From: Pedobacter sp014947265
GTDB lineage: Bacteria > Bacteroidota > Bacteroidia > Sphingobacteriales > Sphingobacteriaceae
Length of the DNA stretch: 64,000 bases
Reading direction: 5' to 3'
NCBI RefSeq assembly: GCF_014947265.1
Contig: NZ_JADCNK010000004.1
Span: forward strand, 310,001 to 374,000
Positions 17,170 to 25,111 of this stretch are shown here, in pieces; position 1 is the first letter of the stretch, and every line of letters starts with the position of its first letter. The translations under genes were made by a program, and so were the position numbers. The notes beneath the pieces are model-generated. The model had not been told where the DNA came from. It saw only the letters and a list, made by a program, of their open reading frames with translations, and did not search any database.

Positions 17170-18519
17170 CTAATTGCAGGGACCATTTTGTTCATCTATG
17201 CGTTTGAGAATGGAAGATAAGATGATATTATAAGCTACATAAGCAACAAATATGAAGAAGCCCAACTGTAGTGCTGAGTTGTTTACGGTAACTACTTTTA
17301 AGGCCTCAGTATTGATATTAAGCCCTGATAACTGGCTTTTTAATATCCCGTTGAGACCAATATAGGTCATTGCTATCCCGACTACCATAACGTCAGCCAT
17401 ATCCCATTTGCCGAGATCAAATGCCAGAAATCGGATGAATTTCGAGTTGCCCAGTAATTCAGTACAAGATACCTGCAGCCCACGGGCAATAAGACGTAAC
17501 AGCGGCAATATCACCACAAAGAGCATCAGCAGTACGCCAACCAATACCGCATCTGGTTTAGGCTGTTCTACCAATGTACCAATAATACCCAGTATACTCT
17601 GACTTTGGAAAAAGAGCACCTGATTGGTGAAAACAAGTTTTTCTCCAAGCAATGCAAATTCAAGAGTATGAATTCTGGCATCTACTTCAATAATAGGTGA
17701 AGATACACCTACTGCAAGTAAAATAAAGGCAAAAAGCAATGAGATCACAAAAAGGGTAACCTCACTATTTACCCGCTTGCGCAACATTAGCCAGAGCAGT
17801 AGGGCAATAATGATGCAGGCGGTCATACCTATTGCATATTGATAGCTTAACTCCTTAATCTGCTTAAGTTTTGAATTTACAGCTCTGTCAAAAGCAGCTG
17901 CATTGTTTACTTTATATTTTTGATAAATGTTATGCTCTACGGACGAGATGGTTTGATCGCTTAGGTCGTAAGTCTGTGCTTCCAGTTCATCAAGTTTACC
18001 TACTGCTACAGATTTTAACTTTTTCAGGCTTTTGGGGCTGGTTACTTTGGTAACAATGGTACGGGAGAAAGATGGAACCATCGCATGGATCTCTTTTACA
18101 TCGACAAATGTATTGAAAGCAAGTTTTTTGAGTTTCGCTCCAAGCCCTTTCTGAGGCCTGGTAAATTCAGCCACAGCTTTATTAACCATACCGTGCAACT
18201 GTTTTTCAACTTCTTGCTGCATATCAGCTTTCTGGCTTTTAGTGAGGTTAAAGCCCTTTACCCGGCGATCAACTACTGCTGATATTTTATCTCCCCAACG
18301 GTCAACCGAAAATATACCAAAAGTGATGTTGTTCGAAAGACTATAATCTTCCTTAATGTGTTTCTGCTCATAGGCAAGTGCCCGGAAGCGGTATCCACAG
18401 TATGCTGCAGCCACTAACAACAGCGAAAGCGCTGCAATCAGGATAAAAGATGCTGATCCTGATCGACCTGGCTTAACCTGGTTATGGGTACTGATGTTAT
18501 CTTTTTGCAATTCGCTCAT
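17170..18519 (-). CDS. PqiA-like multipass membrane protein, copy B
   Basis: 449 residues. An N-terminal helix (about 25-45) is followed by a helical soluble stretch of about 175 residues. Four or five hydrophobic segments follow, with the PqiA signature VLLMLFVVILPLLRLIARGL and FDLGKWDMADVMVVGIAMTY. PqiA proteins are inner-membrane partners of MCE-type lipid-transport proteins. Here the usual CxxC zinc ribbon is absent and the soluble domain takes its place. It starts 12 bases after the stop of a clear paralogue, so the two form an operon and a tandem duplication. No MCE (PqiB) gene is nearby. Domain call is good; function is open. Confidence 0.8.
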   Translation of the reverse strand: MSELQKDNISTHNQVKPGRSGSASFILIAALSLLLVAAAYCGYRFRALAYEQKHIKEDYSLSNNITFGIFSVDRWGDKISAVVDRRVKGFNLTKSQKADMQQEVEKQLHGMVNKAVAEFTRPQKGLGAKLKKLAFNTFVDVKEIHAMVPSFSRTIVTKVTSPKSLKKLKSVAVGKLDELEAQTYDLSDQTISSVEHNIYQKYKVNNAAAFDRAVNSKLKQIKELSYQYAIGMTACIIIALLLWLMLRKRVNSEVTLFVISLLFAFILLAVGVSSPIIEVDARIHTLEFALLGEKLVFTNQVLFFQSQSILGIIGTLVEQPKPDAVLVGVLLMLFVVILPLLRLIARGLQVSCTELLGNSKFIRFLAFDLGKWDMADVMVVGIAMTYIGLNGILKSQLSGLNINTEALKVVTVNNSALQLGFFIFVAYVAYNIILSSILKRIDEQNGPCN

Positions 18520-18531
18520 TCATTTTCGGAT

Positions 18532-19854
18532 TTAATGCACGTCGTGCGGAGTAATAGATTTAAGAATTGTCGAAAGGATCAATCCGTAAAGTACAAAACA
18601 GATAAAAATAATGTAGCCCGGTTGCAGGGCAGTGTTATTGGTCGTAAGGATAGTCAGCGAATCATTATTGATATTTAATGCCCGCAACTGGTTTTCAAGC
18701 AGTCCGTTAAGGCCAATGTATGCCATTAAAATAGCAATTACGATCACATCTGCCATGCTCCATTTTCCTGATTGAAAAGCAAAATACCGGATGATCCCGT
18801 TTTCTGCCCACCTTTTGCCACCCAACAGGTGCACACCTGTTGAAGTTAGCTTAACTACCGGGAACAGGATACTGAAAGCCAGGATCAATACACCAACCAG
18901 AACAGAATCTATTGCCGATTGGCTGATCAGGACCCGAACCACATCCATAATACTCTTGCTCTGGAAAAAGAGTACCTGGTCACTAAAAACAACGTGTTCT
19001 CCGAGTAAAACAAAATCTAAAGAGCGGATCCTGGCGTCAACCTCAATCATAGATGCAGTTAGGCCTACAGCTAAAATGATGAAGGCGAAAAGTAATGACA
19101 TAATAAAAAGCGTGGTGTGCAAATCTGTGCGTTTGCGTAACAGCCACCAGAATGCAAGTACTGCAATCACGCAGCTTAACATGCCAAAACAGTAGTAGTA
19201 GGTTTGTTGCCGAATGTTGCTTAATGTACTGCTAAGTTTTTGGTTTAGCTGTTGATTAGAAGATACGTTATAGCGGTGATAAATTTTTTTCATTATGGCA
19301 TTGTTGGCAACAAATGCCGTATCCTGGCTTTCCTCTTTTGCTATTTCATTAAACTGGCCCAAAGCCATTCGGCCCAGTTGCTTTTTATTTTTTGGATTAT
19401 CTATTTCTGCAATAATTTTCCTTGCAAATTCGGGTACCTGCGCACGGATACTATCAGAATTGACAAAATTTTTAATAGCAAACTTTTGGATCTTGCCACT
19501 AATGGTTTTTTTGGGTTTGTTTACCAGGGCTTCTGCCTTATCAATAAGTGCCAGCAATACCTGCTCAACTTCACCCTGTAGTATCTTTTTTTGTTTGCTG
19601 GTTATTTTAAGTCCGGAAACCTGGTGGTGAACAATGTCGGCTACTTTATCTTTCCATTGCTGTACAGAAAACAGCCCATAGGTAATGTTATTTACCCTGG
19701 AATAATCATGTTTAATCTGTTCCTGTTTTTCCGATAATTCATGCAGCCTGAAACCAAAAAAGCCTTCGGCCACAAGCAGTACGCCTAATGCAAGGATCAG
19801 CAAAATGCGGTAAATAAGCTTTCCTTCTGCAGGTTTGTTGATTATTTTTTCCAA
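18532..19854 (-). CDS. PqiA-like multipass membrane protein, copy A
   Basis: 440 residues, first gene of the minus-strand pair. Layout matches copy B: an N-terminal helix (about 16-36), an extracytoplasmic helical region to about residue 215, then membrane segments including CFGMLSCVIAVLAFWWLL and TLFIMSLLFAFIILAVGLTA. The PqiA signature is SILFPVVKLTSTGVHLL and FQSGKWSMADVIVIAILMAY. Shared strings with copy B such as SLLFAFI, IEVDARI and QVLFFQS show common origin. No zinc-ribbon cysteines are seen. A lipid- or envelope-stress role is inferred only from the PqiA fold. A 674-base gap separates it from the divergent LOV kinase. Confidence 0.8.
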   Translation of the reverse strand: MEKIINKPAEGKLIYRILLILALGVLLVAEGFFGFRLHELSEKQEQIKHDYSRVNNITYGLFSVQQWKDKVADIVHHQVSGLKITSKQKKILQGEVEQVLLALIDKAEALVNKPKKTISGKIQKFAIKNFVNSDSIRAQVPEFARKIIAEIDNPKNKKQLGRMALGQFNEIAKEESQDTAFVANNAIMKKIYHRYNVSSNQQLNQKLSSTLSNIRQQTYYYCFGMLSCVIAVLAFWWLLRKRTDLHTTLFIMSLLFAFIILAVGLTASMIEVDARIRSLDFVLLGEHVVFSDQVLFFQSKSIMDVVRVLISQSAIDSVLVGVLILAFSILFPVVKLTSTGVHLLGGKRWAENGIIRYFAFQSGKWSMADVIVIAILMAYIGLNGLLENQLRALNINNDSLTILTTNNTALQPGYIIFICFVLYGLILSTILKSITPHDVH

Positions 19855-20047
19855 TCTGTGCGTTATAATAGTGATTACATCTCCCCGAAAGGAACTATTT
19901 GCAGATAAACATTAATTTTTGGAAAAATGTTTTAGCCCTTTTTAAGCCAGCATAAAAAGATTATTTATGGCTAACTATATGGCTTTCAGTTTTGCAGGGC
20001 AAGCCACCAGATCAATGCCATTAAGTAAGGAATAAATCGTGAAAAGA

Positions 20048-20128
20048 TGTCACCCTGAGCATAGTAGAAGGGTATTTATTTGCGATTTATCAATCTCAAG
20101 AAGTCTTCGACTAAGCTCAGACTGACGA
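20048..20128. repeat. REPIN-like inverted pair
   Basis: The left arm TGTCACCCTGAGCATAGTAG continues into AAGGG. The right arm, read on the minus strand, is CGTCAGTCTGAGCTTAGTCG followed by AAGAC. The arms match imperfectly over about 25 bases with a 30-base AT-rich spacer. This is the CCTGAGC..GTCGAAG class of Bacteroidota REP. Confidence 0.7.
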
Positions 20129-20145
20129 TCTCGGTGTTTAACTTA

Positions 20146-20168
20146 GGCTGCCGGGATTACCGGCAGCC
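20146..20168. other. GC-rich hairpin
   Basis: A perfect 9-bp stem, GGCTGCCGG with CCGGCAGCC, closes a 5-base loop (GATTA). There is no T-run. It stands about 290 bases upstream of the pqiA-like start and 360 bases upstream of the LOV kinase; its role is unknown. Confidence 0.5.
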
Positions 20169-20528
20169 GGATCGATTTTCAACTAACCGATTTTATAGTC
20201 ATTGTAGGTAGATGTGGGTTTTTAACAGATGTAGTTTCCGAATTGTTTTGAAAAAAATTATTTTAGCAGGATATTTTAAGCTAATTGTATTTCAGAATGC
20301 CACAAAACCAAGCGAGTGTAGGAGAAAACATTCTTGGTTTATCTATTTTTATCCCGCAGATATGATCTCAAACAGTCTCCCATATTTTAGCAATATCACC
20401 GCATTTTAGTTGTAAAGAAAAAAACAAAATATCGTTTAATGGGTTATTACATGGATTTAATTTCATTAAGCGTGATTAAATCATTATTTAAAATATAAGT
20501 AAGATCCTCACATTTTTATACTGATCAA

Positions 20529-22082
20529 TTGGAAACATCAAATAATCGAAAATTCGAACTTTCAGGAAATGCAGGCGCATCTAATTTCCAGCTGATGACC
20601 ATGGCATTAGATGCCTCTATTTCTGGTATTATTATAACCGATCATACCCAGCCAGACAACCCAATTATCTATTGCAATAAGGCCTTTGAAAATATTACAG
20701 GATATTCAAGGAAGGAGATTATAGGTCATAACTGCCGGTTTCTGCAGGCGCAAGACCGAAACCAAAAAGAAAGGGCGATTTTAGCCAAGTGTATTACCGA
20801 GGGTGAAGAATGCCGGGTAGAAATCAGAAACTATAAAAAGAATGGAGACCTGTTCTGGAACGAACTCTATATGTCGCCGGTTAAAAATCCGGATGGCGAG
20901 GTAACCCATTTTATTGGTGTTCAGAATGATATAACCTGGAGAAAAAATGCGGAGCAAGATCTGCGGCAGCAGAACTTGGTAATGGAAAAGAGGATCAAGG
21001 AACGCACAAAGGAACTTCGCGAAAGTGAAGCATTTTTTTCGAGTATTATTGAAACAGTACGCGAGGGGCTTTTAGTGCTCGATCCTGATTTTAATGTACT
21101 GAGTGCAAACTATCATTTTCTGAGGACCTTTAAGGTAAGTAAGGAAGAAACAGTAGGTCGTCAGTTATATGATTTAGGTAACCATCAGTGGGATATCCCA
21201 AAGCTCCGCGATTTGCTCGTTAAAATCCTGCCAACCAATAACCCTGTTGTAGATTTTGAGGTTGAGCATGATTTTCCACATATTGGAAGGAAATTAATGC
21301 TCCTGAATGCATACCGGGTAGAATTTGAAGGACAATTTAAAGATCAGATCTTACTGGCTATTGAAGATATTACCGAAAAGCGTGAGGTGGAAACCAGAAA
21401 GGATGATTTTTTATCTATCGCCAGTCACGAACTACGCACGCCGCTAACTACCATAAAAGGTTATGTGCAGCTGTTGGAACGCGCTATGCCAGAAAATGCC
21501 AGTGAGAAATTTTTGTCGACTTTTGGTAAAGTATCTGTGTATGTAGAACGGTTAAACTCGCTAATTAGTGAGTTGCTCGACGTTTCGCGTATCCAAAGTG
21601 GTAATATGGAACTGCACATGGCGAAATTCGATTTCGATGTTATGATTGCAGAAGCCGTTGAGGGTATGCGCGCTACAGTTCCTGGTCACCAAATTGTACT
21701 GAATGGCCAAACCAGGGCAAACGTAATGGCTGATGAGTCGCATATTGCCCAGGTAGTGAGCAACCTTTTGTCAAATGCCATCAAATATGCGCCTGATTCT
21801 GATAAAATTGAAGTGAATATTGCCAATGTAAGTGATTACGTAAAGGTATCAGTAAAGGATTTTGGACTGGGAATGAGTCCTGAAGACAGGAAAAAAGTTT
21901 TTGAACGGTTTTACCGGGGAGTAGAAATCCAGAAGAAATTTCCAGGTATGGGAATAGGTCTTTATATCTGCGACCAGATTATTAAAAACCATAATGGTAC
22001 CCTTTGGGTAGATAGCGAAATAGGCAAAGGTTCTATATTTAGTTTTACTTTACCTAAGGCAGGAAAGGAACCGAATGGATAA
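20529..22082 (+). CDS. LOV-domain sensor histidine kinase (predicted blue-light receptor)
   Basis: 517 residues from a TTG start at 20529; an in-frame TAA at 20496 excludes an upstream start, and the next ATG (20595) would cut close to the first PAS strand. Residues about 25-140 form a LOV domain: PDNPIIYCNKAFENITGYSR, then GHNCRFLQ with the flavin-adduct Cys69, NYKKNGDLFWNELYMSPV, and FIGVQND with the flavin-sensing Gln132. A coiled coil (140-168) leads to a second PAS (170-285). HisKA follows with ASHELRTPLTTIKG (His300), then HATPase with NLLSNAIKYAP and GMGIGLYICDQII. No membrane segment is seen, so it is cytosolic. Its stop overlaps a response-regulator gene by 8 bases. It is predicted to phosphorylate that partner in response to blue light or redox state. 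Confidence 0.93.
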   Translation: METSNNRKFELSGNAGASNFQLMTMALDASISGIIITDHTQPDNPIIYCNKAFENITGYSRKEIIGHNCRFLQAQDRNQKERAILAKCITEGEECRVEIRNYKKNGDLFWNELYMSPVKNPDGEVTHFIGVQNDITWRKNAEQDLRQQNLVMEKRIKERTKELRESEAFFSSIIETVREGLLVLDPDFNVLSANYHFLRTFKVSKEETVGRQLYDLGNHQWDIPKLRDLLVKILPTNNPVVDFEVEHDFPHIGRKLMLLNAYRVEFEGQFKDQILLAIEDITEKREVETRKDDFLSIASHELRTPLTTIKGYVQLLERAMPENASEKFLSTFGKVSVYVERLNSLISELLDVSRIQSGNMELHMAKFDFDVMIAEAVEGMRATVPGHQIVLNGQTRANVMADESHIAQVVSNLLSNAIKYAPDSDKIEVNIANVSDYVKVSVKDFGLGMSPEDRKKVFERFYRGVEIQKKFPGMGIGLYICDQIIKNHNGTLWVDSEIGKGSIFSFTLPKAGKEPNG

Positions 22083-22437
22083 AAAGAAAATTATAATCTG
22101 CGATGATGATGAAGGGATTATTGATGTGTTGGAAATGATTCTGGAGGAAGTAGGACATACGGTAATTTCGGTAAACGATAGTTTAAAGGTACAGTCGGTT
22201 ATAGATCAGGAACAACCAGATTTATTGATCCTTGACTTGTGGATGCCTAGACTTTCAGGGCAGGACGTATTGAGGCAATTAAGAAGCCATTCAGGCCATG
22301 ATGATCTTAAGGTTATTGTAATTTCAGCCAGTAGGGATGGAGAACAGATCGCAATGGCTGCGGATGCAGATCAATTTATTGCCAAACCTTTCGATTTGAA
22401 CAATATTTTAGATTCGGTTAATGCCCTGCTTAATTAG
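22075..22437 (+). CDS. Single-domain response regulator
   Basis: 120 residues, all receiver domain. The acidic cluster CDDDEG (residues 9-14), phosphoacceptor Asp54 in LLILDLWMPRLSG, VISASRDG with the switch Ser, and FIAKPFD with the conserved Lys are all present. There is no output domain, so it must signal by protein contact or relay phosphate onward, as CheY- or Spo0F-type proteins do. The ATG at 22075 overlaps the LOV kinase stop by 8 bases, implying coupled translation and cognate pairing. Confidence 0.93.
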   Translation: MDKKKIIICDDDEGIIDVLEMILEEVGHTVISVNDSLKVQSVIDQEQPDLLILDLWMPRLSGQDVLRQLRSHSGHDDLKVIVISASRDGEQIAMAADADQFIAKPFDLNNILDSVNALLN

Positions 22438-22863
22438 AAGAGATTAGCATTGTTTTGGTTTTATATTCTTCTGGTTTGCAAAGTAAATTCTGCGGTATTT
22501 ATAGGATGATAATAGAATTAATAGTTTCACAAGTATATAAAGTATATCTCACAGGCGGCAGATAAAGATCCCATAGGCAGTTGCCAGATGATCCACTAAA
22601 GCAGATTGTCCGATACCAGCCTTAGCCCCATAAATATGTTTGTTTCTGTTTCGTATTTCATTTTCAAAGCAGTTGATAAATTAAGAGCCTGTTATCAAAT
22701 GTAAAAATTTGCAGGACTTCTTTTTAACCGCTTACGCTATTCTGGATGTTATTTCAACTATGTTTCTTGTAAATTTTATTGGCTATTTCACACCTGGTCT
22801 TATCATGTTTTAATAAATAATCAAACCATGTGCAAGAACAGATGGTTCTATAGAGAAAAGACA
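22438..22863. other. Gene-free stretch after the response regulator
   Basis: About 400 AT-rich bases with no gene, no strong hairpin and no repeat that I can support. GAGCCTGTTATCAAAT near 22684 loosely resembles the MITE end but has no partner. Confidence 0.4.
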
Positions 22864-23472
22864 ATGAAAAAATTAAAGAATAATCTGGTTCCCGAACAGG
22901 TTATCGGAAGCCAGATGGATGTGGTTGAAGAACGTGAGTTAAGCAGCCACAGTCAGGCTCAGGAATTTTTCTCAGCAGCTACAAAACGATTACTTGCAGT
23001 AAATGAATGGGGTGAAATCGCCGGACTTTCAGACTTTAAGATTTTTGCGCCTGATGGAAAAGAAGTGATGCGATCAGCTCAGGAGGGAGATTTTATTAGC
23101 ATTGATATCCCTGGGCCAGGTCCTGTATCAGGAGGTGGGTATGATTGGGTGAAGATTGAAGAAATCGGAAGCCAGCATGACGGTGATCAGGAAATGATCA
23201 GTATGCGTGTCCGGCCATGTCCTTCACCATTTAATCAAGATGAACAGACTGCTCATTTTTTAAAAGACCATGCCACTTCTACCTTTACTATCCGCAGAGA
23301 TAGAATTACGGTATGGGCAGAAGAACATGGCAGGAACGAGGAGGCGAACACGGATGAAGGAAATTTAATCGATAGGACACGGAATCTTATTGTTGGTTTT
23401 AGTGCAAAGCTGGGTTTATCCTATCCTCAATGGAAATTACTGGTAAAAGGACTGCTTGATGGCAGACCTTAA
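22864..23472 (+). CDS. Unknown 202-aa soluble protein of the stress island
   Basis: I do not recognise the family. ATG 22864 follows an A/G-rich GAGAAAAGACA; an in-frame ATG at 22828 would add 12 residues (MCKNRWFYREKT). The protein has no signal or membrane segment. It contains a central EGDFISIDIPGPGPVSGGGY segment with a Gly/Pro-rich loop, a WVKIEEIG strand pattern, RVRPCPSPF, and a helical C-terminus (NLIDRTRNLIVGFSAKLGLS). It is acidic overall. It lies after the LOV kinase/response regulator and converges on the ankyrin gene with a 4-base overlap at the stops. A role in stress response is inference from place alone. Confidence 0.75.
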   Translation: MKKLKNNLVPEQVIGSQMDVVEERELSSHSQAQEFFSAATKRLLAVNEWGEIAGLSDFKIFAPDGKEVMRSAQEGDFISIDIPGPGPVSGGGYDWVKIEEIGSQHDGDQEMISMRVRPCPSPFNQDEQTAHFLKDHATSTFTIRRDRITVWAEEHGRNEEANTDEGNLIDRTRNLIVGFSAKLGLSYPQWKLLVKGLLDGRP

Positions 23473-23942
23473 TTTTGTAAAATTGCGAGTCCTTCTTCAT
23501 TACCCTGCATGGCTGCAAGCTCTGCGGCACGCTGTCCGCGGATATCGGTAAGCGAAGGATCTGCACCTTTTTCAAGTAAGAGTTTCAGCAGGTCGTTCCT
23601 GCCGAACATGGCTGCAAACATAAGCGCGGTTCCGCCATTTCCATGTTGGAGATCTAATTTTGCACCCCTGGCAATCAGCAGTTCTGCAATGGGCAGATAG
23701 CCCTTAAAGCAAACCCCCATCAGCGCGGTATTGCCGCCATAGTCTGCAGCATCTATATCTGCTCCTGCATCTAAGAGGATCTCTGCACTTGATAAACGAT
23801 TATTATAACAGGCGATGATTAACGGGGTATAACCTTTCTCGTCTCTGGCATTAACGTTGGCTCCCCTTTTGATAAGCTCTTTTAATACTTCTGTTTCTCC
23901 CTGTCTTGCTGCGGGTATTATCAATAGGTCTAAATTTTCCAT
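23469..23942 (-). CDS. Ankyrin-repeat protein
   Basis: 157 residues built of about four ankyrin repeats. GETEVLKELIKRGANVNARD, KGYTPLIIACYNNRLSSAEI, GNTALMGVCFKGYLPIAELL and GGTALMFAAMFGRNDLLKLL give the expected TPL/TAL and LLL spacing every 33 residues. There is no signal peptide, so it is cytosolic. Its stop overlaps that of the convergent unknown gene by 4 bases. Ankyrin proteins are binding scaffolds; in Pseudomonas aeruginosa AnkB supports the catalase KatB. A large catalase gene lies less than 2 kb away here, which makes a similar partnership worth considering. Confidence 0.92.
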   Translation of the reverse strand: MENLDLLIIPAARQGETEVLKELIKRGANVNARDEKGYTPLIIACYNNRLSSAEILLDAGADIDAADYGGNTALMGVCFKGYLPIAELLIARGAKLDLQHGNGGTALMFAAMFGRNDLLKLLLEKGADPSLTDIRGQRAAELAAMQGNEEGLAILQN

Positions 23943-24000
23943 GTAAATATAACTGTGCTTGTAGAGAAAAGGTTTTCACTATGTCATTCTGGTTTTTATT

Positions 24001-24151
24001 ATGTCATTCTGAATGCAATGAAGAATCTTTCTCTTTTTGGTCGTAATTTCAACAATTATTTCAATTAGTGTTTTAGTTGCACAAGTAGTTAATTCTGCTG
24101 AAGTATCTTTTTGCAAAAAAAGACCCTGAAATAAATTCAGGGTGACGACCA
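24001..24151. repeat. REP-like inverted pair between ankyrin and DUF892 genes
   Basis: The left arm ATGTCATTCTGAATGCAATG runs into AAGAATCTTT. The right arm, read on the minus strand, is GGTCGTCACCCTGAATTTAT continuing TTCAGGGTCTTTTTT. These are the GTCA(T/C)(T/C)CTGAAT class. A second short start, ATGTCATTCT, precedes the left arm at 23981. Confidence 0.65.
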
Positions 24152-24160
24152 GGAAAATAA

Positions 24161-24212
24161 AACAGAATAAACGAAAAAAGGCTCCGAAGAGCCTTTTTTC
24201 GTTTATTCTGTT
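24161..24212 (-). terminator. Strong terminator reaching into the DUF892 coding end
   Basis: A perfect 24-bp stem (24161-24184 with 24189-24212) closes a 4-base loop. In the minus transcript the core is GGCTC-TTCG-GAGCC then TTTTTT, a stable UUCG tetraloop with an A-tract before and a T-tract after. The DUF892 stop (24203-24205) lies inside one arm. The T-run on both strands could let it work in both directions. Confidence 0.9.
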
Positions 24213-24760
24213 ACTGCTTCCGCATTAACTGCGTTAACCGCAATCTCGGTTAGGGCTACATCTGTTGCCTTTTCATTTTCGAGCGTTTGCGTAAGGAGTT
24301 CAGCTACATCATTGTGGCCAATATTCTCTGCAAATACCCTTAAAGTTCCGTAGGTTGCAATTTCATAATGCTCAACTTTTTGAGCAGCCAGGATAAGTCC
24401 GGCATCGCGAATCATGGTACCTTTATCAGTATCAGCGATAATTCCGTCTGCCTCTTCCAGTAAACCGGCCATGGCATCACATTTTTTTGCAGTCGCTTTT
24501 TCGCCTAAAAGGCTAAATACTTCTTCAAGGGTACTGATATGTTGCTCAGTTTCCTGGGTATGCTTTTCAAAAGCGGCTGCCAGTTCCGGGCTAGTAGCAG
24601 CCTTCTTCATTTTCGGCAGTGCTTTAACAAGGTGCTTTTCTGCCCAATAAATATCTTTTAACTCATCTACAAAAAAATCATGGAATTCTGAATTCTCAAT
24701 TTTTCCTGTTTTACCTGTAGATTTTGCGGTTTTCTTTGCCGGTGTTTTTGTAGTTGCCAT
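24203..24760 (-). CDS. DUF892 (YciE/YciF-type) ferritin-like protein, copy 1
   Basis: 185 residues. After a Lys/Ala/Thr-rich tail (MATTKTPAKKTAKSTGKTGK) comes a four-helix ferritin-like DUF892 domain. Candidate metal ligands are in FFVDELKDIYWAEKHLVKAL, AFEKHTQETEQHISTLEEVF, KKCDAMAGLLEEADGI and AAQKVEHYEIATYGTL (Glu, His, Glu). YciE/YciF proteins are stress-induced in enterobacteria; their chemistry is not settled. A paralogue lies divergently 351 bases away. The Lys-rich tail is unlike the paralogue and could bind DNA, which is speculation. Confidence 0.92.
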   Translation of the reverse strand: MATTKTPAKKTAKSTGKTGKIENSEFHDFFVDELKDIYWAEKHLVKALPKMKKAATSPELAAAFEKHTQETEQHISTLEEVFSLLGEKATAKKCDAMAGLLEEADGIIADTDKGTMIRDAGLILAAQKVEHYEIATYGTLRVFAENIGHNDVAELLTQTLENEKATDVALTEIAVNAVNAEAVTE

Positions 24761-25111
24761 AATTATATTTTTAATAGGTTCTTAATTATAGAACAGGATA
24801 AAATTGTGGAAGGTTTTGAGTTTTTTACTTGTTTGTATTTTTCGATACTAAAACCTTTTATTATTTCTTTCTGACCAACGGAGTTCCTCTAAAATTTTTC
24901 ATTAAAATTGGACTCATCACTAAATTTTAATGAAGCTCACGGTATCAGCTCGGTAGGTATTTCCCAGTTTTTGAAGTGAAGGTTAGGCGGGTAGCTATCT
25001 TTTATTAAAACACGTATTAAAACGCGGATAAATTTCGGAAACTAAATAGCAAAATATAGGGTTCTAATAGATGATGGTCAACGACGAAACATCTTAAACA
25101 TAAAACATACC
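24761..25111. promoter_or_regulatory. Divergent promoter region between the two DUF892 genes
   Basis: This 351-base region must hold promoters for both genes. It contains the perfect inverted repeat described at 24898-24934. No clear TAnnTTTG box was found, so a non-housekeeping sigma factor is possible. Confidence 0.45.
24898..24934. promoter_or_regulatory. Perfect 12-bp inverted repeat, candidate operator
   Basis: TTCATTAAAATT (24898-24909) and AATTTTAATGAA (24923-24934) are exact complements around a 13-base spacer. It lies about 140 bases from the minus-strand start and 180 bases from the plus-strand start. The centre spacing of 25 bases is a little over two helical turns, suiting a dimeric regulator. 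A transcript hairpin is the alternative. Confidence 0.45.

Larger units (their letters stand above)
19855..20528. other. Gene-free divergent region between the pqiA-like pair and the LOV kinase
   Basis: It holds the REP-like pair at 20048-20128, a GC-rich hairpin at 20146-20168, and a weaker 8-bp stem AAACCAAG/CTTGGTTT (20305-20312 with 20333-20340). The last 120 bases are AT-rich and should contain the LOV-kinase promoter, but I could not fix a convincing TAnnTTTG box. Short frames here look like chance. Confidence 0.5.

Noticed and set aside
18791..19630. Plus-strand frames opposite the pqiA-like gene, up to 134 codons
   Set aside because: They are antisense to a membrane protein whose motifs are clear; Ser/Thr- and Leu-rich composition is what the complement of such a gene gives.
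20212..20409. 65-codon frame upstream of the LOV kinase
   Set aside because: No recognisable composition, and it lies in the divergent promoter region.
20595..22082. ATG 20595 as start of the LOV kinase
   Set aside because: Possible, but it falls right at the first conserved LOV residues and would remove the N-terminal cap; TTG 20529 is preferred.
22684..22699. GAGCCTGTTATCAAAT as a MITE end
   Set aside because: One substitution and one insertion against the family, and no facing end within 250 bases.
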